Shown here in pieces: positions 1-7,796 of a stretch of 64,000 nucleotides of DNA. The stretch lies in NCBI GenBank assembly GCA_002708995.1, contig PAPT01000032.1, positions 1-64,000 on the forward strand. Reading direction: 5' to 3'. The notes under the pieces are model-generated. The model searched no databases. It was not told the DNA's origin and worked only from the letters and a program-made list of their open reading frames with translations. The DNA is from Geminicoccus sp. (GTDB lineage: Bacteria; Pseudomonadota; Alphaproteobacteria; UBA7985). Every line of letters starts with the position of its first letter. Position 1 is the stretch's first letter. Made by a program: the position numbers and the translations under genes.

Positions 1-1
1 C

Positions 2-883
2 AGTGATGGATCATCCAGCGAGGTTGGAGAAGCAGTTGCCCTTGGCCTGTCTGTCTCGCCTGGTGCCATGGCCCTGCTGGGTATGCTGATGACCAGCGAT
101 CAGCCTGAAGCTTCGGCTCCCGCGCCTGCTCCAGAGTTTCTGTCCAACACAGCGTTTCAGGCGCTTACGCCCACAAATGCGAGAGCATTTACCGGATCAG
201 CAGGGGATAGCTTTATAGGCTATACAGCAGCCACAGCCGCAACTGAGGCGCAAGATGCACTTATCGATGCAGGTAAAGGAATTGCGACCTACGCAACGTT
301 CGACATGAGTGCTGGCGGCAACAACCTTCTGCTTGCTGCAGACAGTGCAGCGGCTTCGGGGTCCTTAGATTATACCGGTGGCTCAGGTGACGATAGTCTG
401 ACATTCGGAGATAATCTGGCCTACGACACCTATGGCGATGCAACGTTCGACATGTCAGAGGGTGGGAATAATACTTTTGTTGCTGGCACCAATGCTGCCT
501 ACATCGGGTCGCTTGCCTACACAGGTGGCTCGGGTGTGGATAGTCTGACATTTGGAGATAATCTGGCCTACCACACCGATGGCGATGCAACGTTGGACCT
601 TGGCGTCGACACAGTGGCTGACACGGTAACGTTCCAAGGTTCAGTTGGTGGTGGCAACGTTACAGCAGGCGGAAGCGTCACGATTAAAAACTTCAATTTC
701 AACCATGACACGATTGACGTTGCAGCGGGGGTAAGCGCTACTACTGCAGAGATCGCAGATGCGAGTGGTGACCTTACTTGGACCGATAGCGGTGGTAACC
801 ACACCATTGTCTTTGAAGAGATCGGCACAGGTGGAACAGGCGTAGTGGCAACGTCCGCACAGCTTGCGGCAGATATTATCTAA
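2..883 (+). CDS. C-terminal part of a secreted RTX-like repeat protein (5' end outside the window)
   Basis: The reading frame is open back to the first bases of the window, so the ATG at 68 is probably internal and the true start lies upstream. Near residue 20 of the visible part is a small hydrophobic stretch (GAMALLGMLM), followed by an Ala/Pro linker. Next come two full units and one partial unit of a repeat of about 49 residues, with the cores GGSGDDSLTFGDNLAY and GGSGVDSLTFGDNLAY. The GGxGxDxLxFG pattern resembles the glycine/aspartate calcium-binding nonapeptides of RTX proteins, which are usually exported by type I secretion. The layout (acidic region, Gly/Ala segment, acidic linker, repeats) resembles the broken surface protein near 62.1-63.1 kb. 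No catalytic domain is visible, so the function is unknown. Confidence 0.6.
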   Translation, partial: SDGSSSEVGEAVALGLSVSPGAMALLGMLMTSDQPEASAPAPAPEFLSNTAFQALTPTNARAFTGSAGDSFIGYTAATAATEAQDALIDAGKGIATYATFDMSAGGNNLLLAADSAAASGSLDYTGGSGDDSLTFGDNLAYDTYGDATFDMSEGGNNTFVAGTNAAYIGSLAYTGGSGVDSLTFGDNLAYHTDGDATLDLGVDTVADTVTFQGSVGGGNVTAGGSVTIKNFNFNHDTIDVAAGVSATTAEIADASGDLTWTDSGGNHTIVFEEIGTGGTGVVATSAQLAADII

Positions 884-1055
884 CCGAAACAGGGAGCCCT
901 CCTAGACCAAGTGATGAAGGCTCTCTAACAATTGCGAGTTTGACCTCCAACGGAACCATCCCCGTGTGCCTGCGCAAAGGCCACAAGAGGAGTGGTCAGG
1001 CAAGTAGCTGACACTCAAGCCAGGTTGGTTCGGTGGTCCGCGTTTTCGTCTCCGT

Positions 1056-1190
1056 TTAGATTGGGCGGGGCAACTGCTTGCCCCTCAACCCCTCAAAGCC
1101 CTTCTCAAGTGCCTCCTTCATCCTCCCCAGCGCCACTCCACGTCCGTACGTATCAGCCACCGTGCTCCCGGCGTGACGGTGGATTATAGA
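1056..1190 (-). pseudogene. Possible C-terminal scrap of a tyrosine recombinase
   Basis: The reverse strand encodes a short tail containing HRHAGSTVADTYGRG and then an amphipathic helix (KEALEKGFEGL). This resembles the last residues of phage-type integrases, where a GH..xxxTxxYGRG element precedes the final helix with the tyrosine nucleophile. The sequence upstream does not code for the rest of the enzyme in any single frame. The remaining 884-1519 interval holds nothing else recognisable. This is a weak, motif-level assignment. Confidence 0.25.
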
Positions 1191-1519
1191 TCGCGTTCCC
1201 GTACTGTTTCCCGTATTGTGTACTGACAGATAAGCTACTGTAAATGAACAAAAAAAGCGGGTTAAGGCTGTAGTCGTGGTAAATCCCATCCTCTCCGCCA
1301 TTTTCCTGCTTTTGTTGATGGCTTGACCGCGAATTTCCAAAACCTGCTCTCTTGGGCAAGCCGTCCCGCCCCTCCATCGGCCACGAAACACCGACTGCGC
1401 CCGGTACTGCAGGCGCAGCGCGGGGGGCTGATGTTGCGGGACCGGAAATTTCACGGGGGGCCGACTTTCATCCTGCGACCCAATCAGGACGGGAAAAGAT
1501 TTTGCAGATATTCAGCCTA

Positions 1520-2839
1520 ATGGGCGCGGTGTTCTTACTGCTGCTGTGTGAGCAGGTTCAGGCTCAGACCACGTTTCGATTTGCCAGCGCTGCGGACACG
1601 CCCGAAGACCCTGCGCCGGAAGACATGCAGGCCAGCCATCCGCACGTCCGCAATACCGACGGCGTGGTCAACTACGAACGCACCATCGAATACACGTTCG
1701 CCGCCGACGGCTTCCTGAGCGCCGAGTGGGCTGCTTATGCCCCGCTCTATCTGCAGCGATTTGACCCAACTTTCCACTTTCCGAGACCCTCCGTCGACGC
1801 CTGTCGCAGGGCCATGCTCGTCGAAGAGCCGTTTCAGCGCGAGGCAAGTGCGGATCCAGTTCTGCGGTGCCTGAGGGATATGCGCCAGTGGCTCCACCTT
1901 GAAATGGTTCTCGGGCGGCGGGATGGGCCGCTGATGACGTTGTTCTTCGAAGATCTGGTGCCGTTTCTTGTAGAGGCGCCATCCCGGCGCTGGACCAAGA
2001 GTTATCGGTACAATGTCTCCTAGGCTGGGTTCTACCGCGACAAGTCCTTCGAACTGGTTTGGGCATTCTACGGTCTTTACTCCGACTGGTATGGCGTAAC
2101 GCCGGACATGGATGCAGCGGTTCTGTCGGCTTTCAATTTCCATGAGACCCTCAACAACACGCCCATTTCCGAGGGCTACTTTTACTGCCCGCCGGATATC
2201 CGCCTTGCTCCCGCTTACGATGGCTACATCACCGACAGCTGCGGGAACTATGGCGCAGAGAAGGGCCTTTCCTTCGCCCTGCTGGGCCTGACCCTTCAAA
2301 AAGACGATCTGGTTAACGAAGCGATTGCCCTGCTCCAGCACATCGCTGCGCACACCACGCCTGAAGGCGGGACGGTCGATGCGTTTCGCAGCGGTGCCGC
2401 GACAGGCTATCTGATGCAGGGCCAGACCAGTCTGGACTCGCTGGCCTTCCTCATCACCCACTTCACGAATGTTGATGCCTATGCGATCGGCGGCGGTATC
2501 CATGACAATACAGTCGAGGATGTCATCCGATACAGCATCGAGGCTGTTCTCGATCCGTCGATCAACTGGAAATATGCCAAGGCTAACGACATTCGCCCGC
2601 GCGAGTGCTGCCACCGGGACGAACTCTGGAAGCGTGGCTTCAGTCCTGAAAATGCTGAGTATGATACCTTCCGCCAGCTCAGCGGCTGGATACAGGGCAT
2701 GGCGGGCTATTCTTCGTCCCAGCCAGCTCTCGACACCTACTACCGCGCAACGCGGGACCAGAACGTCTATCCGGTCGTTGGGTACTGGAACGGTCCGACC
2801 CTGGTGGAGGTCACGGCGTTTTCACCGGCCTTCCAATAA
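1520..2839 (+). pseudogene. Alginate-lyase-like secreted protein interrupted by one in-frame TAG
   Basis: Two open stretches lie in the same frame and are separated only by a TAG at 2021-2023. Protein similarity reads straight through it (SYRYNVS, stop, AGFYRDKSFELVWAFYGLY). The ATG at 1520 gives a classic signal peptide (GAVFLLLLCEQVQAQ), so the product would be periplasmic or secreted, about 439 residues. The second half (NYGAEKGLSFALLGLTLQ, NEAIALLQ, TPEGG, ATGYLMQGQTSL) resembles the alpha/alpha-toroid of alginate-lyase-type proteins. The gene is probably inactive or makes only the first 168 residues, unless the stop is a sequencing error. The family assignment is moderate; another toroid-fold lyase is possible. 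It converges on the next gene and overlaps it by 73 bases. Confidence 0.5.
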
Positions 2840-3345
2840 ACGGACGGCGCATGCGCGCCAGCGCCTGATTGAGCGGTGCGTTGTTCGGGCAGCCGACCGC
2901 CCCAGGCGCGCTGGTATTTATCGCCGACTTGTTCCCTCGCCGGGTGGGTGTCGTAGAAGATCGACAGCGACGTGAAATGGGTCTCGCCTGCGGCGTCTCC
3001 GACGTCGGCATCAGCCGCAGCGGCGAAACGGAAGTAGTCCACGCCCTCGAACACGATCCGGTCACCGCTGGCCAGCGTCCAGTCATACTCGAAGTGCGCG
3101 GCGCCGCTGTCCCCCTTCTCCCCCAGCAGCACGTCGAAGACGGTCAGCCGATTCTGCGCCGAGGCCTGATCCAGCGAAGCGAAGAACGCGGTCGCGGGCA
3201 GGGTGCCCAGATAGGGTGAGGTAATCGTCGCCCCCGGCGCGAACAGCGCCAGCACCCCCGCCATATCCGAGGCTGTCAGCCGCTCGAAATAGGTGCGGAT
3301 CGCTGCGATTTTCGCGGCTGAGGCTGCAGAAGCGGGGGCGGTCAT
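2767..3345 (-). CDS. NTF2/SnoaL-like domain protein
   Basis: The first about 145 residues have the look of the small alpha+beta-barrel NTF2/SnoaL fold: an N-terminal helix (AAIRTYFERLTASDMAGVLALFAPGATI), a central FEYDWTLASGDRIVFEGVDYFRF strand pair and a final LSIFYDTHP strand. Such proteins are often ligand-binding or isomerase-like enzymes; the ligand cannot be read from sequence. The last about 45 residues are Arg/Ala/Gly-rich and unlike the family. They lie where the gene runs into the 3' end of the alginate-lyase-like gene, so the native C terminus may have been lost by a small frameshift near 2900. Confidence 0.65.
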   Translation of the reverse strand: MTAPASAASAAKIAAIRTYFERLTASDMAGVLALFAPGATITSPYLGTLPATAFFASLDQASAQNRLTVFDVLLGEKGDSGAAHFEYDWTLASGDRIVFEGVDYFRFAAAADADVGDAAGETHFTSLSIFYDTHPAREQVGDKYQRAWGGRLPEQRTAQSGAGAHAPSVYWKAGENAVTSTRVGPFQYPTTG

Positions 3346-3426
3346 GGGCGGCGGGCTCCGGCGTTCGGGTCAGGACTGATTTCGTCTCGTCTCGTCCCGT
3401 CTCGTTTGGGACTGACCAACACAAGC

Positions 3427-4998
3427 TCAGAATTTCGGCAGCAGCCCAAGGGCGACACCGAGCTGGCCTTCGATCAGGGGGCGGAACTCGGCATAGAATG
3501 TCTCGGGCGTCTGCTCGAAGGTGGCTTCGAAGGCAGCCTCGAAATCCATGCTTGCCAGCCGGGGGTAGAACTCGTCGAGCAGCACGGCCTCGCCGTGTTG
3601 AGAGACCAGCAGCGCCACCGCCCAGGCTCCCCCATCATAGAAGAAGCTGCGGCAGGGGCTGTCATAGTCGATCCGAACCATCTCGGCGACGCAGTCGTGG
3701 CGCTTGTGGTCCTTGGAAGCCTGGCGGAACTTGCGCCCCATGTTCTTGCGGTAGTTCCGGAAGTTGAAGGTCCAGTCGCCGTTGTCCCAGACCGGTATTT
3801 TGCCCTCGGCCTGCAGCCGGGCGTGGGTGGTCATGGCCATGTATTCGGCTGCGCCCTCCATCCACCAAACCGGACCGAGCTTGCGGTCGCGGGCATCGCG
3901 GTCAAGGTCGCGGACGTGGGCGTGCTGTACGGCGTGGAAGTATTCGTGCAGGACGGTCTTCTGTTCCTCATCGCCGGGCACACCGAGCAGGCCGCTCATA
4001 CCCAGCGGGATGGAGGAGGAAAAGCGGTGGATGCCCCAGTCGAAGCCGCCGTTGTGGCCGGCGTTGCCGCCGGGCTGGCCGTTGGCGAGGGCATCGGCGC
4101 CAAGCTGCTGGTAGGAGATCAGGCCGTGCTCGGACCGTTTCTCTCGCTGCAGGCAGGCGTTTTTGGACCAGTCGCCCCGGTCATCGCGGCGCTGGCAGAA
4201 GGTGTCGAGAAGGGCGTTTGCGGCCTTGGGGTCGGTGCCCATGACCCAGTACTCGATTGGGCCGAAGTTGCCCCAGGCCTCAGTCGCCGCGGCCATGGTC
4301 TCCACCATCCCGGTGCGGGCAGCCTCGACCACGTCGTCGGCGAAGAAGAAGTCGGGCGTGAGGTCGGTGGGCTGCGACCAGGCCTCGGGCAGCAGGCCGT
4401 CATCGCTGGTCTGGCGGACTTCGCGGGCAGCGGCGAAGGCCCCCGCCTGCCCGTCTAGATCCCAGCTCTGGAAGCTGTTGCAGCATTCACCAGCGTTGAC
4501 GAGGATTGGCGTGGACAGGTGGGCGGGGTCGTATAGCAGGCCGAGCTCGCCGTCGCCGGTCATCAGCTCGTAGCCCTCCCCATTTAGGCGGAAGGACCAG
4601 CGCTGCGCGGCGCGGCCGTCGACCGGGGTCATCAGCAGAGACCTGTCCCGCCCCTGCGCGGTCAGCGCGAAGTCTTCACCGAGGATAGCGTTGGACAGCC
4701 GGTACTGTCCGCTGGGGAGCGGGGTGATCACCCACTGCTGGTGGTCGGCCTGATTGGGCGCCTCGGCGATGACGTCACCGGTGTTGAGGTCGATGCTGAG
4801 GCTGTAGGGGCCGTCAGCGGGGCCGAGGAAGGCGACGCTCAGCGGGCGGGAGACCAGATCGCCCAGCAGGCCATCGGCGCCGGCCGGGCGGTGTACCAGC
4901 GTCAGCATCAGCGTGGCGATGGCGAGCAGGACGGCGACCGGCGCCGATGCAAACTGGGCCAGGCGGTGCAAGGGGGAGGGCATGAGGCGGGCAATCAT
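3427..4998 (-). CDS. Secreted or membrane-anchored gluzincin-like metallopeptidase
   Basis: The chosen ATG at 4998 (MIARLMPSPLHRL) puts a hydrophobic segment (VAVLLAIATLMLTL) at the N terminus, either signal peptide or anchor. Upstream in-frame ATGs at 5091 and 5058 lack this arrangement. A beta-rich region follows with QQW and QRWSF elements resembling a ricin-type trefoil lectin fold. The catalytic part has the zinc motif HEYFHAVQH and, downstream, WWMEGAAEYMAM, the usual Wx(M/L)EGxAxY third-ligand segment of gluzincins. Several cysteines suggest disulfides outside the cytoplasm. The substrate is unknown. The gene is divergent from the methyltransferase at 5140, with 141 bases between them. 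Confidence 0.75.
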   Translation of the reverse strand: MIARLMPSPLHRLAQFASAPVAVLLAIATLMLTLVHRPAGADGLLGDLVSRPLSVAFLGPADGPYSLSIDLNTGDVIAEAPNQADHQQWVITPLPSGQYRLSNAILGEDFALTAQGRDRSLLMTPVDGRAAQRWSFRLNGEGYELMTGDGELGLLYDPAHLSTPILVNAGECCNSFQSWDLDGQAGAFAAAREVRQTSDDGLLPEAWSQPTDLTPDFFFADDVVEAARTGMVETMAAATEAWGNFGPIEYWVMGTDPKAANALLDTFCQRRDDRGDWSKNACLQREKRSEHGLISYQQLGADALANGQPGGNAGHNGGFDWGIHRFSSSIPLGMSGLLGVPGDEEQKTVLHEYFHAVQHAHVRDLDRDARDRKLGPVWWMEGAAEYMAMTTHARLQAEGKIPVWDNGDWTFNFRNYRKNMGRKFRQASKDHKRHDCVAEMVRIDYDSPCRSFFYDGGAWAVALLVSQHGEAVLLDEFYPRLASMDFEAAFEATFEQTPETFYAEFRPLIEGQLGVALGLLPKF

Positions 4999-5139
4999 GG
5001 ACGATTCTGGGCTCCGGGGTTGGTGCGCGGTCACAGACGAAACATAATGTATGGTCATTAGATTAACTCGCGGGTCAAGGGCTTCAAGCAAAGTGTCTCA
5101 GCCAAAGCCTGCCGGGAAAACAACGCAGGAGCACAGGCC

Positions 5140-6036
5140 ATGACCACCATCGACGAAGCCCGGGTCGAAGCGCACTACACCCGGGAAAACCTGCTCAGCA
5201 TCATCCGCGACGGCCTGACCGCCGCCGGGTTCGACCCCGACAGCTCCGATGCCAGTGCGCTCAGTGCCGTCGACGAGTTCCACATCGGCGGCAGCGAGGC
5301 GAGCCGCTTCGTCGGTGAGGCGCTGGGTGCAGCGTCGGGACTGCGGGTGCTCGATATCGGCTGCGGTATCGGCGGTCCAGCACGGTTCATGGCCAGCACC
5401 TTCGGCTACCACGTCACAGGCATCGACCTGACCGCCGACTACGTTGCCGTCGGCAACCAGCTCAGCACCATGGTCGGGTTGGCGGAGGTCGTGACCCTGC
5501 AGCAGGCCAGCGCGCTCGACTTGCCCTTCAGCGACGGCAGTACCGGCGATGGCGCTGGGTTCGATGCCGCCTATGTCATGCACGTTGGTATGAACATCGC
5601 CGATAAGCCGCAGATGATGGCCGAGGCCGCGCGTGTGCTGCGGCCGGGCGGCAAACTGGTGGTCTACGACGTCATGACCCAGCGCGAGGGGCTGGTGACC
5701 TATCCGCTGCCTTGGTCCGATGTGCCGGAAGACAGCGCGGTCGACAGTCTGTCAGCCTACGAGGCAGCGCTTCAGACGGCTGGTCTGGTGATCGAAGCCA
5801 GCGAGACCAAGCGCGACTTTGCCGTTGTTTTCTTCGAGGCCATGTTCGCGCGGATGAACGCCGCTCAAGCTGCTGGCGGTGACGGTGTGGGTGGAGCCGC
5901 CGCAGGGGGGCCGGGCCGGCTGGGCTTGCACCTGCTCATGGGCGCCAATACCCGGGAGAAAGTCGGAAACGTCTTCGGCCAGATCAAAGACGGGCTGCTC
6001 GCGCCGGTGCTGATCACCTGCCACAAGCCGGGCTAG
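5140..6036 (+). CDS. Class I SAM-dependent methyltransferase, probably on a small amine
   Basis: Residues about 65-80 hold the SAM motif I (VLDIGCGIGGPARFMAS), followed by motif II (GIDLT) and the post-II region VMRPGG-like VLRPGGKLVVYDVM. The combination VGMNIADK after motif III and GGPARFMA at motif I resembles sarcosine/dimethylglycine and UbiE-like N-methyltransferases. The neighbours are a corrinoid methyltransferase and a trimethylamine-dehydrogenase-like enzyme, so an N-methyl amine substrate is the natural guess. The Gly/Ala-rich insert at about residues 245-265 is probably a flexible loop. It converges on the MttB-like gene with only 15 bases between them. Confidence 0.85.
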   Translation: MTTIDEARVEAHYTRENLLSIIRDGLTAAGFDPDSSDASALSAVDEFHIGGSEASRFVGEALGAASGLRVLDIGCGIGGPARFMASTFGYHVTGIDLTADYVAVGNQLSTMVGLAEVVTLQQASALDLPFSDGSTGDGAGFDAAYVMHVGMNIADKPQMMAEAARVLRPGGKLVVYDVMTQREGLVTYPLPWSDVPEDSAVDSLSAYEAALQTAGLVIEASETKRDFAVVFFEAMFARMNAAQAAGGDGVGGAAAGGPGRLGLHLLMGANTREKVGNVFGQIKDGLLAPVLITCHKPG

Positions 6037-6051
6037 GGGACGGACGGCCGC

Positions 6052-7539
6052 CTAGCGGAAGCGGTCGACCACCGCCCCGGCCTGCGCGTGCAGCGCCGGA
6101 TCCAGCCGGGGTGGCCCGGGGGCTGCCAGCCGCGTCTGCAGGTCCGCGTCGAGCCGGACCTTGAGATCATCCTGCGGGATGTCGTTGTTGCTGAGCGGGA
6201 AGTTGGCGCCTAGGTAGCGCGAATCCCAGACCTGCATCCGGCAGTTTTCGACCGTGTGCGGTTCGGCGAGGTACTGGCCGCGCGGGCCCAGCCGCTCGAT
6301 CATGTCCGCGCCGATCTGCTCGGGCGAGACCTGGGCGCCTTCCCACATTTTCTTCAGCAGTCCGGCAAGGTCGTCACAGAGCAAGAGCGCGTGCTCGGAG
6401 AAGGTCAGCCCCTGATCCAGCGAGCCGAGGTAGTCGCAGGTCGCCGGGCGGTTGTAGAACATCTGCATCATGTTCGAGGACAGCTCCCACACCGCATCCT
6501 GGTTGAAGGTCGGCGCGACCGAGCAGCCGCCGGTCCCGGTTAGCGGCGGGATACCCAGCCGGTGACGCACCTGACAGGCGGCCATGTCGGCTAGCGAATT
6601 CTGCGAGAAGCTGCCGATGGCACCGGTCGCCGGTTCCATGAAATTCACGTCCGAACAGCCGATGCAGAAGCTGCCTTCCTCCACCAGCTGCCCGAGCACC
6701 ATGGCGGCGATGTCGGTCATCAGCGCGTGGGTCAGGCACCCGGCGAGCGTGATCGGTGAGGAGGCCCCGCCGATGGGCAGGGTGCCTACGCCGACTGGGA
6801 TGCCGGCCTGGACGGCGGTGATGATTTGCTCGATGTGGATCGCGGCGAAGTTCACCGGCAGGGGGGTGATCAGGTGCAGGAAGTAGGGCCGGGCGCGTAG
6901 GGCATCGCCGCCGCCGCGCAGCAGGCTGGCCATCTCAATCGCGGCGTCCAGCGACACGGGGTATTCGCACAGGTATTCGATCGGCTTGGTGGTGTTCTCC
7001 ATCAGGCACAGGAATTCGTCCACCTCGCCGTAGAGGTTGGACTCGGCGACGTTTTTGGCGCCGATGCAGACCGCGTCGATGTTGGGCAGGCCGTCGGCTA
7101 GCCGGGTAATGCGGGCGAGGTCATCGCGGTTCGAGGCGCGGGGCTCGCCGCTGGTCTCGTCATAGACGCCGATGCAGGTCATCCCGGGCATGAAGCGAGT
7201 ATGGGCGCAGTCGATGGAGACCGGGTTCTCACCGTCGCGGTCGAAGAGCTGGCACTGCTTGCCGACCGTTTCCAGCGCCCGACGGCTGACAGCCTCGGGA
7301 ATCAGCACGATGCCGTCTTCGCCGACACTGCAGCCCGCCGCGGCAAGCAGGCTGTCGGCCGCTGTGCCGGGTTCAAACACCACCCCCGAGCGGGCCAGCA
7401 GCGCGATCGACGTGTCGATGATCAGGTCGACGTCGGCCTCGCTCATCGGCTGATACAGGCTGGTTTGGCCGAGGTGACGGCCGGTGGTGGGGGCGGGGGC
7501 GTGGATCGCTGTGCTCGGCCGGCGGCGTGTGCGGCGCAT
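6052..7539 (-). CDS. MttB-family (trimethylamine/glycine-betaine-type) corrinoid methyltransferase, non-pyrrolysine
   Basis: The 495-residue protein is full length for the trimethylamine methyltransferase superfamily. Recognisable blocks are FMPGMTCIGVYD, TKPIEYLCEYP, a long central barrel, GFC-like SFCIGCSDVNF and TGTGGCSVAPTFNQ. Archaeal MttB uses a pyrrolysine encoded by TAG. Here there is no in-frame amber, so it belongs to the non-pyrrolysine branch, whose known members demethylate glycine betaine, proline betaine or carnitine onto a corrinoid protein. No corrinoid carrier protein is encoded in the window, so the partner must be elsewhere. It is divergent from the trimethylamine-dehydrogenase-like gene across a 257-bp spacer holding the putative TetR operator at 7698. 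Confidence 0.9.
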   Translation of the reverse strand: MRRTRRRPSTAIHAPAPTTGRHLGQTSLYQPMSEADVDLIIDTSIALLARSGVVFEPGTAADSLLAAAGCSVGEDGIVLIPEAVSRRALETVGKQCQLFDRDGENPVSIDCAHTRFMPGMTCIGVYDETSGEPRASNRDDLARITRLADGLPNIDAVCIGAKNVAESNLYGEVDEFLCLMENTTKPIEYLCEYPVSLDAAIEMASLLRGGGDALRARPYFLHLITPLPVNFAAIHIEQIITAVQAGIPVGVGTLPIGGASSPITLAGCLTHALMTDIAAMVLGQLVEEGSFCIGCSDVNFMEPATGAIGSFSQNSLADMAACQVRHRLGIPPLTGTGGCSVAPTFNQDAVWELSSNMMQMFYNRPATCDYLGSLDQGLTFSEHALLLCDDLAGLLKKMWEGAQVSPEQIGADMIERLGPRGQYLAEPHTVENCRMQVWDSRYLGANFPLSNNDIPQDDLKVRLDADLQTRLAAPGPPRLDPALHAQAGAVVDRFR

Positions 7540-7697
7540 GGTGGGCGGGTCCTTTTATCGTTCGCTTTTAGCGTATCGGTCGCGTCCGGTTTGCCATCGA
7601 AGGCGGGCAACGACCGGGCGACTGAACAGCCGGTGCGTCGGGGCGCGCATGCTCAGCTACAGAATCCGGATCCGCCACGGGCGGGCCGAAAAATTGT

Positions 7698-7709
7698 TTG
7701 AGCGCTCAA
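7698..7709. promoter_or_regulatory. Putative TetR (BetI-like) operator, copy 1
   Basis: A perfect 12-bp palindrome, TTGAGCGCTCAA, lies between the divergent MttB-like and trimethylamine-dehydrogenase-like genes, about 88 bp before the chosen start of the latter. The same palindrome, extended to 14 bp, lies beside the TetR gene at 31.9 kb. TetR-family operators are short palindromes of this kind. The link to that regulator is inferred. Confidence 0.6.
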
Positions 7710-7796
7710 TTAATTTATGACATCAGGGATGGGGTGTCCAGAGCGAGCGGGCAGGCCAGCCGGCAAGGACAGATGACGGTGACAGAGGGAACAACC

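Noticed and set aside
2021-2023. Pyrrolysine insertion at the TAG in the alginate-lyase-like gene
   Set aside because: The family has no known pyrrolysine; the MttB-like gene, the usual pyrrolysine host, has no in-frame amber here.
3406-4458. Long plus-strand frame opposite the metallopeptidase
   Set aside because: The reverse strand has a signal sequence, HEYFH and WWMEGAAEY; the plus frame is low-complexity Gly/Ala/Val.
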